Of a stretch of 64,000 bases of DNA, positions 55,497 through 63,436 are shown one piece after another. The stretch is from Trichocoleus sp. FACHB-46. GTDB lineage: Bacteria; Cyanobacteriota; Cyanobacteriia; FACHB-46. Positions within the stretch are counted from its first letter, which is position 1. Every line of letters begins with the position of its first letter. The notes under the pieces are model-generated. The model ran no database searches and had not been told where the DNA came from. It saw only the letters and a list, made by a program, of their open reading frames with translations. Both the position numbers and the translations under genes were made by a program. The stretch spans positions 186,001 through 250,000 of the forward strand of contig NZ_JACJOD010000008.1 in assembly GCF_014695385.1 (NCBI RefSeq), given 5' to 3'.

Positions 55497-57095
55497 ATGA
55501 TCCAACCTCAATCTTCTCTAGTGGTACCGATGCTAGCTCCTGAGGCAATCGAGTGCCTAGAAGGAGAGTTGGTGGCTGAAACCGAGGAGTTTGACCCCGC
55601 ATTTGACTTTGCCGCGATCGCCAAAACGGTTTTGAAGTTGAGCGAGCCAACCGCTATTGAGGGCAACTCGCAGCCACTAGTCTTAGCTCAGCCAGTTGCT
55701 CAGCCCGTTTTAGAAGCGATGCAGCAATTGGTGGCAATTGTAGCCAAGTTGCGATCGCCCCAGAGTGGCTGGCCGAGCGACTTAGAGCCAACGGCTGAAA
55801 ACTTAATTCCCTACGTCACAGAAGAAGCCTACGAAGTCTTGGAAGCGCTACAAACCAGCTCTCTAGGTTCGGATTCTGTGCCAGTGGTGTCTCCTGCAAC
55901 TGCGACCCTACCAGACTATTTCTTGATTGAAGACTTAATTCCGCAGTGGCTTTGGTACATTGCCAAAAGCTCCTACGACTTAATGCGCCTGCTCTGTGGC
56001 GTTGAGGCGAAAGTGTTTCAGCCTGGGCAAGGTTGGCAAACGGGAGCTTTGCGTCTCGTGGCGCTGCTAACACTGAAGTTACCCCATGCAGAATGGGCCT
56101 TAGATTTAGCCACCAATCAGCCGCCTGCCAACAATCTGACTCAGCAAGCCCTGATTCAGACTGAGGGCGAAAATTTCTGCAATCAACCCACTTGGGCACA
56201 GTGCTTTACCCAGCAGTTGCTCCAGCAAATGCAGACCGTGACACCAGAAATGCAGCGTTTTACTGAGCCTACCGCAGTCGATTGTCTCCAACCCGGACAA
56301 GCTTGGCAGTCGGGCACCTTACAGTTGCAGTTTGCGTTTGAATTTACCGAGGGCACAACCCTCACTGATCTCGCAGCCCCCAACGGAATATCAGCATTTG
56401 AAACAGCCTTAAAAGTCAAGCTAACCGAGCCAGCAATCGCGCAAGCCTACTTTCAGACTCAGCTACAACCCCTGAGTGTAGCGATCGCTCAGGCAACTGC
56501 TGCGCCTGAAGCCGATCCAGCCTCTACTGATCTCTCTGCTGTGCTGCTACCGAGTGTTGTGGCAACTGCTGAGGCGATCGCCAAGATGATACCCAATGCC
56601 ACTGAGCTAACACCGGATGGGCCGCTTCAGCCAGAAATTTGTGTGGATAGCTGGCTCCCTCAATTGCTGTGGCAGCTCACCAGCAGCGCTTATCAGACAA
56701 TGCACCTTGTAGGCGGCATACCAGCGGAGGTACTGCAACCTAATGAGCTTTGGCTGACGGGGACTCTACGGTTGTTTGCCGTACTCGAAATTAGCGCTCC
56801 TCACTTAAACTGGCTATTCGATTTGTCAACTGGACAAGTACTCAAAGCCCTTCCCAATGCTTTGGCGGCCCAAACCTTAATTCGAGTTACTTCCGGCGCA
56901 GGTGGAAAAGAATTACAACCCGTAGCTACATTCCTCGCCCAACTACTTCAGCCGATTGAGGCGAATACACCACTCCTGCAACAGCTATTGCAGGGCACTC
57001 CCACCGCCCTACAACCACCTGTAAGTGATGCTTGGTCTGCTGGACGCCTGCAACTCAAAATTGGTCTTGAGCTGATTTCAGCTTCCGTCACCTAG
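55497..57095 (+). CDS. Large repeat protein with MazG-like segment and four KGK-like motifs
   Basis: I place the start at ATG 55497 (532 residues), because a frame 27 codons longer would overlap the HNH gene. Residues about 76-160 resemble MazG NTP pyrophosphohydrolases: VAKLRSPQSGWPSD, then LIPYVTEEAYEVLEAL with the EExxE at 109-113 and IEDLIPQWLWYIA. Four segments share a W-x-x-G-x-L-x-L core: VFQPGQGWQTGALRL (173), CLQPGQAWQSGTLQL (264), VLQPNELWLTGTLRL (412) and LQPPVSDAWSAGRLQL (505). Segments 1 and 3 align with each other, as do 2 and 4, so the protein contains an internal duplication. The core matches the KGK family's W-x-K-G-K-I-x-I with lysines lost. Both assignments are inference. 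Confidence 0.75.
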   Translation: MIQPQSSLVVPMLAPEAIECLEGELVAETEEFDPAFDFAAIAKTVLKLSEPTAIEGNSQPLVLAQPVAQPVLEAMQQLVAIVAKLRSPQSGWPSDLEPTAENLIPYVTEEAYEVLEALQTSSLGSDSVPVVSPATATLPDYFLIEDLIPQWLWYIAKSSYDLMRLLCGVEAKVFQPGQGWQTGALRLVALLTLKLPHAEWALDLATNQPPANNLTQQALIQTEGENFCNQPTWAQCFTQQLLQQMQTVTPEMQRFTEPTAVDCLQPGQAWQSGTLQLQFAFEFTEGTTLTDLAAPNGISAFETALKVKLTEPAIAQAYFQTQLQPLSVAIAQATAAPEADPASTDLSAVLLPSVVATAEAIAKMIPNATELTPDGPLQPEICVDSWLPQLLWQLTSSAYQTMHLVGGIPAEVLQPNELWLTGTLRLFAVLEISAPHLNWLFDLSTGQVLKALPNALAAQTLIRVTSGAGGKELQPVATFLAQLLQPIEANTPLLQQLLQGTPTALQPPVSDAWSAGRLQLKIGLELISASVT

Positions 57096-57185
57096 GGGAT
57101 TAAAGTGGATAAATAAAGCAGGAAAATGCCGCCTTTGTTCACCACGTCCTGCCTGAAGTAACCTGGCTGCTTCAAGCTCGCCTAG

Positions 57186-57863
57186 ATGCCGATGTACACC
57201 TATGCTTTCCTCAATACACCCACAAGTGCCATCGAACTACCGTCTGGAATTGTGAGTGCTTTGGAGCTAGTGACTTGCGATCGCCTCTCTGCCCTAATCG
57301 AACCTGAGTTGTCTTTCGAAACGCTACAAGATCATGACGCTCAGTTAGTCCAAGCAGTTTTGACCCACGATCGCGTGATTCGAGAATTGTTTGAGCAAAC
57401 CGCTTTATTGCCCCTGCGGTTTGGCACTCGGTTTTTATCCACTGAAGGATTGCTAGCCCATTTGCAAACCCACACCCAGGAATATCTAGAGAAGTTAGCC
57501 AGGGTGACTGGCAAAGCTGAATACACCCTGAAGTTAACTCCCTTAGTCTTAGAAATCGAAGCCACCTTGCCAACAGAGGCACAGGGGCGAGAATATTTTT
57601 TAGCCAAAAAACGTCGTTTCCAAAGTCAGTATGAGCAGCAACAGCAACAGACGGCTGAGTGGCAAACTTTAGTGCAAGCGATCGCCCAAATCTATCCGGG
57701 GCCAGTCTTGGGGGAAGCTCAAGATGGCAGCCAACGAGTATATCTGTTGGTAAGCGCTCAGGAAGGCCCCCAACTTTACGAACACTTGCAAACTTGGCAA
57801 ATTCAATGCCCTCATTGGGAACTGACTTTAAGTGAAGCGCTCCCTCCCTATCATTTCGTTTAG
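57186..57863 (+). CDS. gvpF: Gas vesicle protein GvpF/GvpL family
   Basis: The 225-residue protein matches GvpL/GvpF: YTYAFLNTP at the start, VLTHDRVIRELFEQTALLPLRFGT in the N-domain and EYTLKLTPLV, then REYFLAKKRRFQSQYEQQ in the C-domain. GvpF is a minor vesicle assembly protein that contacts GvpA. It lies 91 bp after the MazG/KGK-like gene and converges with the ArsA gene, separated by 8 bp. Whether F or L is the better letter cannot be decided from sequence alone. Confidence 0.9.
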   Translation: MPMYTYAFLNTPTSAIELPSGIVSALELVTCDRLSALIEPELSFETLQDHDAQLVQAVLTHDRVIRELFEQTALLPLRFGTRFLSTEGLLAHLQTHTQEYLEKLARVTGKAEYTLKLTPLVLEIEATLPTEAQGREYFLAKKRRFQSQYEQQQQQTAEWQTLVQAIAQIYPGPVLGEAQDGSQRVYLLVSAQEGPQLYEHLQTWQIQCPHWELTLSEALPPYHFV

Positions 57864-57871
57864 CTTGAGCT

Positions 57872-59740
57872 TTAGAACAACAGCTCCGCTGCACCTTGAA
57901 TCCGAGCGAGGGGACTAACTGAGCGGGGCAAGACTGGCAGATGAATCATGGTGTGTTGGGGCAAGGCATCAGCAGTCAGTTGGAGTTCTGGTGCAAAGCG
58001 GTTGTGAACCACGTAGCGTTGAGGCACCCCCATCTCCGCCAAGGACTGAGCTAAACGCTGGCCCTCCGCCACAATGGCCGATTGCGCTTGTAACACCAAA
58101 ATAAACTCGGTGTATTTCGGGTCTTGGAGCCGTTTTTGTGCTTGCATCACTCGTTGCCGTAGCGATCGCAGACGACCCATAAACTCAGTTCGCCCTAACA
58201 CATCTTGATACTTAATCCACAGCTTAAAAATCCAGGCTAGCCAATCTCCCAGAGCGGTCGGCATTTCTAGAAAGCGGAGTAAATGCCCAGTAGGAGCGGT
58301 ATCCAAAATAATCAAATCTTGTTCTTGCCGCTCCAGCAAATCGATTACCGTGATTAGCGACAACATCTCATCAATGCCTGGTAACGCTTGAGCGGCAATC
58401 CGTCGCCATGCTTCGGGGCCGTAGGCAATACTCAACGTGCGATCGCCCTCTGAACTATCTCCACTCATCATCTCCGCCAGTTCCCACAGGTACTCCTCCC
58501 GGAACTGCTCTAAGACTTGACTAGCATCAATCTCTTGTCCAGTTAAGTTCTGGGTCAGAGCAGTCGGTTGGTGCCCTAACGGTTGTCCAAAGGCATCACC
58601 TAACGAATGGGCGGGGTCTATGGAAATCACTCGCACTTGGCGATCAGGATGTTGTTCAGCCATGCCCCAAGCGATCGCGGCGGCGACTGTGGTTTTACCG
58701 ACTCCCCCTTTGCCCCCAACGAGTAAAAGTTGCCGACCTGCCGCCATAAAATCCTCGAAACCGGGAGAAACTTTGGTAGGCCATTGCACAATGACTGGCG
58801 GAGTGGAAACCACAACTTCTAAAGGCGCGATTTGAGGCACCAGATGATCGAGTGCGACTGAGCCGACAGGTTCCCCAAGTTGCTGAGGCACGGTAAAAAT
58901 CGGCTGCTCACCCAGCGTTTGAAACTTGCCTAAAATCTCCTGCTGCTCATAGTAGCGATCGCCACCCTCAAGCGGTGTGAGAATGTGATTCACCAGCAAT
59001 CCACCCAAGGGAATTTGCAGTTGGTTCAGTGCTTCTAGAAACCGCCGAGTTTCCAAAAAGCTCATGGGTTCCGCGATCGCCACTACCAAACAAGCAGTGC
59101 AGTCAGGGTTTTGCAAAAGCTGTCGCCCAGTGAGTAGCTCTGCCTTCATCTCGTGGAGAAAAGCATCGGCATCATCGGCAGTGTAGCGTCCGGTAAAGCT
59201 TTGGCTGAGAACTCGATGTTTTTCTTGAAATAGTTCTAGGGCTGCCAGCAACTCATCTAAGAAATCCACTAACTTAAACAAGTTAATCGTGTGGCCGCTA
59301 GGTGCCATATCCACCACCACGCGATCGGCTTCTCCTTCTCGTAGTAGGCGTTGAATTTCCAGAATGCCCATCAACTCATCAAGGCCAGGCCAACTTAAGT
59401 TCCAAACAGGAGATAAATCTTCTCCCTGGACAAAACTACCCCGCTCTACCAGGAGCTCCAGGACTCGACCATACCGAGCTTTGAAGTTTTGCAGGAGGGC
59501 AGCCGCATCCAGCGATCGCACTTGTAAGTTGGGTAAATCGGCTAAGGCATGGGATGTATTACTGGTTTCTACTTGCAGCACATCGCCTAAGGAATGAGCT
59601 GGATCAGTGGAAACTAAAAGGATTTGTTGGTCAGGAAACTGTTTGGCCCAGCGGCGAGCGAAACCGCAAGAAAGCGTGGTTTTACCGACACCCCCCTTGC
59701 CGCTAAAGAGAGCGAGTTGCAGGGAATCATACTGATGCAT
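57872..59740 (-). CDS. Duplicated ArsA/Get3-family ATPase in the gas vesicle cluster
   Basis: The 622-residue protein has two ArsA-type ATPase halves. Each has the deviant Walker A motif GKGGVGKTT (near residues 15 and 342), a switch II motif (DMAPSGHT, DTAPTGHL) and a VSTDPAHSLGD/ISIDPAHSLGD motif. ArsA relatives either pump arsenite with ArsB or, as Get3/TRC40, ferry hydrophobic tail-anchored proteins. No arsenic genes are nearby, while gvp genes lie on both sides, so a chaperone role for hydrophobic GvpA is a reasonable inference. Its start is 81 bp from the likely divergent AAA+ start. Confidence 0.88.
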   Translation of the reverse strand: MHQYDSLQLALFSGKGGVGKTTLSCGFARRWAKQFPDQQILLVSTDPAHSLGDVLQVETSNTSHALADLPNLQVRSLDAAALLQNFKARYGRVLELLVERGSFVQGEDLSPVWNLSWPGLDELMGILEIQRLLREGEADRVVVDMAPSGHTINLFKLVDFLDELLAALELFQEKHRVLSQSFTGRYTADDADAFLHEMKAELLTGRQLLQNPDCTACLVVAIAEPMSFLETRRFLEALNQLQIPLGGLLVNHILTPLEGGDRYYEQQEILGKFQTLGEQPIFTVPQQLGEPVGSVALDHLVPQIAPLEVVVSTPPVIVQWPTKVSPGFEDFMAAGRQLLLVGGKGGVGKTTVAAAIAWGMAEQHPDRQVRVISIDPAHSLGDAFGQPLGHQPTALTQNLTGQEIDASQVLEQFREEYLWELAEMMSGDSSEGDRTLSIAYGPEAWRRIAAQALPGIDEMLSLITVIDLLERQEQDLIILDTAPTGHLLRFLEMPTALGDWLAWIFKLWIKYQDVLGRTEFMGRLRSLRQRVMQAQKRLQDPKYTEFILVLQAQSAIVAEGQRLAQSLAEMGVPQRYVVHNRFAPELQLTADALPQHTMIHLPVLPRSVSPLARIQGAAELLF

Positions 59741-59821
59741 AGGCTCGTAAAGATTGTTACACCTGAATCAATGGGCCTGGAACCGATCGCTATCTCGCAT
59801 CACCTCACTGGCAGCACAAGC

Positions 59822-61648
59822 ATGGACAACTTATTCAAAGGGTTCGAGCAACTGATAGAACTCGCCAAAGCCCTAGAAGAAAAGGCAGAACAGGGAGAAA
59901 TCAAAACAGATATTCAGTTTCGCTCCCGCAGTTTAAGTAGTATTCCCCGCCAAGGAAACATCCCCTCAGGTATGGGTGTGCGTCGTGGGCCTGTCACTTC
60001 TCCTAGCGCTGATGCAACATCTGCCCCACCCCCCGAAGTCACCGTCACGCCACCGACCCGCGATTCTAAAACTCCACCATTACAAACCGTGGGTGGATTA
60101 GCACCTGTCCTCAAAGAACTGCGAGAACTGGTAGAAATTCCCCTCAAGCGTCCAGAATTATTACAACGATTAGGCTTAGAACCCACCAAGGGAGTTTTGT
60201 TAGTAGGGCCACCGGGAACAGGCAAAACTCTAACTGCCCGCGCCTTAGCTGAGGACTTAGGAGTCAACTACATTGCGATCGTTGGCCCGGAAGTCATGGG
60301 CAAATACTACGGGGAAGCCGAAGGTCGATTGCGAGCCATTTTTGAAAAAGCCGCCAAATCAGCCCCTTGCTTGGTATTTATTGACGAAATTGATAGCCTT
60401 GCTCCCGATCGCAGCAAAGTCGAAGGGGAAGTTGAAAAGCGTCTGGTCGCGCAACTATTGGGCCTCATGGATGGCTTCGCCAAAGCCGAAGGTGTAATTG
60501 TCCTCGCTGCCACCAACCGCCCCGATCATCTTGACCCAGCGCTACGCCGTCCCGGTCGCTTCGATCGCGAAGTCCAATTCCGAGTGCCCGATCGCGATGG
60601 CAGATTGGAGATTTTGCAGATTCTCACCCAGTCCATGCCCTTAGATTCAGTGGACTTAGGGGCGATCGCAGACCTGGCAGTGGGTTTAGTCGGTGCAGAC
60701 CTAAAAGCTCTTTGCCAAAAGGCTGCCTATAGTGCCTTGCGTCGCTTAGTCCCGTCTTTGGACGAACCCCTGCCCGAAGAAATGACCCTGACGCAGCAGG
60801 ACTTCTTGCAAGCCATCAAAGAAGTCAAACCCGCCGTTCTACGCTCAGTAGAGATTGAGTCACCGGACGTAGCTTGGGATGACATTGGCGGCTTGGACGA
60901 CCTCAAGCAAACGCTGCAAGAATCCGTGGAAGGGGCACTGCTTTACCCAGAACTCTACCAACAAACAGGAGCCAAAGCGCCCCGTGGCATTCTGCTTTGG
61001 GGACCACCAGGCACAGGTAAAACTCTTCTTGCTAAAGCCTTAGCTTCTCAAGCCAGAGCCAACTTCATCGCCGTTAATGGCCCAGAGCTGCTGAGCCGTT
61101 GGGTCGGTGCTGCAGAACAAGCAGTGCGGGAATTATTTGGCAAAGCTCGTCAAGCGGCTCCTTGTGTTGTATTTGTCGATGAGATTGACACCCTGGCTCC
61201 AGCACGAGGCCGCTTCAGCGGAGATTCTGGTGTGAGCGATCGCGTTGTTGGTCAACTGTTGACGGAACTAGATGGTTTGCAAGGCTGCCCCAACGTGTTG
61301 CTGATTGGAGCGACCAACCGCCCGGATGCCCTCGACCCTGCCCTCCTACGAGCGGGACGCTTAGATTTGCAACTCAAAATCGATCTACCGGATCAAGCCA
61401 GTCGCCTCGCCATTCTGCAAGTACATAACCAAGATCGCCCCTTAAAAGGCGTAGACCTAGCATCTTGGGCCGCACAAACAGAAGGCTGGAACGGTGCAGA
61501 TTTGGCCCTTCTGAGTAATCAAGCCGCTTTAGAAGCTGTTCGACATTACCGAGCCACAGGACTTGCTGATCCTACCCAAATTCGGATTAGTAACGATGAG
61601 TTTGCCGCTGCTTATCAAGCTCTCGCCACCCAAAGACAAACCCCATAA
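59822..61648 (+). CDS. CDC48-like double AAA+ ATPase in the gas vesicle cluster
   Basis: From ATG 59822 the protein has about 608 residues. It starts with a helical segment (LFKGFEQLIELAKALEEKAE) and a Pro/Ser/Thr-rich linker, with no CDC48 N-domain. Two AAA domains follow, each with Walker A GPPGTGKT, Walker B VFIDEIDSLAP or VFVDEIDTLAP and arginine-finger regions. This is the D1-D2 layout of CDC48/p97 unfoldases. Earlier in-frame ATGs exist (59771, 59735), but the last would overlap the divergent ArsA start. The first N-terminal residues resemble the short leader seen in some gas vesicle GvpH/Hsp20-like proteins. Function here is inferred from context. Confidence 0.86.
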   Translation: MDNLFKGFEQLIELAKALEEKAEQGEIKTDIQFRSRSLSSIPRQGNIPSGMGVRRGPVTSPSADATSAPPPEVTVTPPTRDSKTPPLQTVGGLAPVLKELRELVEIPLKRPELLQRLGLEPTKGVLLVGPPGTGKTLTARALAEDLGVNYIAIVGPEVMGKYYGEAEGRLRAIFEKAAKSAPCLVFIDEIDSLAPDRSKVEGEVEKRLVAQLLGLMDGFAKAEGVIVLAATNRPDHLDPALRRPGRFDREVQFRVPDRDGRLEILQILTQSMPLDSVDLGAIADLAVGLVGADLKALCQKAAYSALRRLVPSLDEPLPEEMTLTQQDFLQAIKEVKPAVLRSVEIESPDVAWDDIGGLDDLKQTLQESVEGALLYPELYQQTGAKAPRGILLWGPPGTGKTLLAKALASQARANFIAVNGPELLSRWVGAAEQAVRELFGKARQAAPCVVFVDEIDTLAPARGRFSGDSGVSDRVVGQLLTELDGLQGCPNVLLIGATNRPDALDPALLRAGRLDLQLKIDLPDQASRLAILQVHNQDRPLKGVDLASWAAQTEGWNGADLALLSNQAALEAVRHYRATGLADPTQIRISNDEFAAAYQALATQRQTP

Positions 61649-62017
61649 CTCCTCACGCCAACTCCATATCTCTTTCCCCTAAGCTCTCAGGTGCATGGAG
61701 TGCAGCTTTCTCTAAAAAAGCAGGTTCCTATAGGCAGCATTTTAATGATGAAGTGCTGCTTATTTTTGAGGTGGGAGCGATCGCATCCCTGAATCAATTC
61801 ATTGCAAAAGCTTTTCCGAGCTTCACGCACTGTCCTCAGTACTTCTCTCAACAGCAAAAATTGCTGAGGCAGATTTTCCGTGTTTATGCTGGCCTTTTTA
61901 ATACTTCAAATACCTATTCTAGCCTTGTACCCACATCCCAATCAAACCCTTGCTATGAGAAGGCTGTGGTGTTTCAGGCCCCAAAAAATTATCAACTAAT
62001 ACACCTAGGAAATCATC
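61649..62017. other. Region upstream of gvpA
   Basis: About 370 bp contain a probable terminator for the AAA+ gene (61734-61767) and, further right, the expected gvpA promoter. A 91-codon frame (61753-62028) that runs into gvpA has no family resemblance and is judged spurious. Confidence 0.5.
61734..61767 (+). terminator. Probable terminator after the AAA+ gene
   Basis: GCAGCA at 61734-61739 pairs with TGCTGC at 61754-61759 around an A/T-rich 14-base loop. TTATTTTT follows directly. This would isolate gvpA from the upstream gene. Confidence 0.55.
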
Positions 62018-62236
62018 ATGGCTGTTGAAAAAGTAAACTCCTCCTCTAGCTTGGCTGAAGTAATTGACCGCATCCTCGACAAAGGCATTGTAATCGATGC
62101 TTGGGTTCGCGTTTCTCTAGTAGGCATTGAACTGTTGGCAATCGAAGCACGGGTAGTCATCGCTTCTGTAGAAACCTACCTAAAGTATGCCGAAGCTGTT
62201 GGTTTGACCACTCAGGCTGCTGTTCCTGCTTCTTAG
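62018..62236 (+). CDS. gvpA: Gas vesicle structural protein GvpA
   Basis: The 72-residue protein is a standard Gvp[40 protein letters not shown] and [15 protein letters not shown]. It polymerises into the ribbed shell of gas vesicles. Only one copy is in the window. It is followed by a GC-rich hairpin and gvpC. Confidence 0.99.
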   Translation: MAVEKVNSSSSLAEVIDRILDKGIVIDAWVRVSLVGIELLAIEARVVIASVETYLKYAEAVGLTTQAAVPAS

Positions 62237-62246
62237 TAACTAGCTT

Positions 62247-62267
62247 GGGGGGTCTTGCCGACTCCCC
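62247..62267 (+). terminator. Hairpin between gvpA and gvpC (attenuator)
   Basis: GGGGGGTC at 62247-62254 pairs with GACTCCCC at 62260-62267 with one G-T wobble and a five-base loop. A T-rich but broken stretch follows. It would give partial termination, matching the known excess of gvpA over gvpC transcript in cyanobacteria. Confidence 0.65.
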
Positions 62268-62329
62268 ATTCTTTCATTTCACCCACTTTTATTTCAGTTG
62301 CTCTCTCGGCTTGTAGAAGGAAACTCGCG

Positions 62330-63436
62330 ATGGTTGCTCTGAGACATTTATGGCAAGAACAGCGGCGGCAGCGTCAGCAGCAACTAGCTCAGCGTCAGCA
62401 ACAAGTTCAGGCGACTTTAGCGGCAACGCGGCAACAACGCCAAGTAAAAGCAGATCAGCTGCACCACAACCTCGCTACATTCCGCGCTGACCTAACTGAA
62501 GAGAGCGAGCTTTGGCAAGCCAATCAACATTTGTTCCGCCTGCAATTACAACAATCAGTCCAGGCGTTGCAACAAGAAACCCAAAATTTTTTGGCTTACA
62601 GTCGCTTAGAGCGTCAAATCCAAGCTGAGGAGATAGCTGAACAATTAGATACTTTTGTACAGCAGCTCCAACAGCAGACGGCTGATTTCTTATCACTGAC
62701 TGCCATAGAGCGATCGCTGATGGCTGAGCAATTAGCCCAAGAACTACGCCAATTCCACTCCAAGCTAAATGCCAGTGTTACCCTGCTGCGCCAAGAGATC
62801 CAAACACGAGTTTCTACGCTGCAACAAGAAACTCAAGCGCTCTTATCAACCAGTCAGCATGAACGAGTCTTGATGCGAACCCAACAAGCAAAAGAACTCA
62901 CTACCTTTGTCGAGAAACTCAGTGCTGATGTGCAGAGCTATTTGTGGGAGTTGGAGCTACTGCGAGAAGACCGAGCCCAACAACTACAACAAACACTTAG
63001 TCAAAGTAGAAGCGATCGCCAAGCCCGTGTCGCAGCTCTATTCCAAAGCTTCGCCACCTTTCGCACTGAACTACAGCAATATTGCACCCACTTGCGAACT
63101 TCTGTTTGGGGCGCAGATTTAGAAAATCAATTAACTCAAAGCCAAACCTCTCCCCCATCCCCTCTCCTACAGGAGAGGGGGGCCACAGACGGGCAGAGGT
63201 CAAATTCAGAGCCTACTAGCGCTCCAATTCCCCCTGCTCAACCCACACCTGTAGACATCGAAAAAGAAGTTTACAACTACATCCATCAAGTTCAAGGAGC
63301 TCGTTTAGCAGAATTAGAAACTGCTTTAACGATTAATCGAATTCAGGCCGTCGATGTGCTCCGCTCCTTAATCACCAAAGGTTTAATTACGCAGCGCGAT
63401 CGCGTCTATTACACCCAAGAGGAATTTAACCTGTGA
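62330..63436 (+). CDS. gvpC: Gas vesicle reinforcing protein GvpC, with C-terminal winged-helix-like domain
   Basis: I choose ATG 62330, preceded by GAAGGA, giving about 368 residues; a frame 25 codons longer starts inside the gvpA 3' hairpin. Residues about 10-255 are helical, Gln/Glu/Leu-rich imperfect repeats of about 33 residues (patterns such as [24 protein letters not shown]), the GvpC hallmark. A short Ser/Pro linker carries a palindromic repeat at DNA level. The last about 65 residues ([20 protein letters not shown] to [15 protein letters not shown]) resemble a winged-helix fold. GvpC braces the GvpA shell from outside. Confidence 0.9.
   Translation: MVALRHLWQEQRRQRQQQLAQRQQQVQATLAATRQQRQVKADQLHHNLATFRADLTEESELWQANQHLFRLQLQQSVQALQQETQNFLAYSRLERQIQAEEIAEQLDTFVQQLQQQTADFLSLTAIERSLMAEQLAQELRQFHSKLNASVTLLRQEIQTRVSTLQQETQALLSTSQHERVLMRTQQAKELTTFVEKLSADVQSYLWELELLREDRAQQLQQTLSQSRSDRQARVAALFQSFATFRTELQQYCTHLRTSVWGADLENQLTQSQTSPPSPLLQERGATDGQRSNSEPTSAPIPPAQPTPVDIEKEVYNYIHQVQGARLAELETALTINRIQAVDVLRSLITKGLITQRDRVYYTQEEFNL
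63159..63180 (+). repeat. Palindromic repeat inside gvpC
   Basis: CCCCTCTCCT at 63159-63168 is perfectly complementary to 63171-63180 across a two-base loop, within a longer C-rich then G-rich stretch. In frame it encodes [11 protein letters not shown], a peptide often seen where a cyanobacterial dispersed repeat has landed in a gene. It separates the helical repeats from the C-terminal domain without breaking the frame. Confidence 0.8.

Noticed and set aside
57211-57894. 227-residue minus-strand frame opposite gvpF
   Set aside because: It is antisense to a clear GvpF gene and lacks any domain.
57872-59740. Considered as an arsenite pump ATPase
   Set aside because: No arsB, arsC or arsR gene is nearby and the metal-site cysteines of ArsA are not evident.
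61753-62028. 91-residue frame running into gvpA
   Set aside because: It overlaps the AAA+ terminator and the gvpA start and has no family resemblance; it is more likely untranslated leader.
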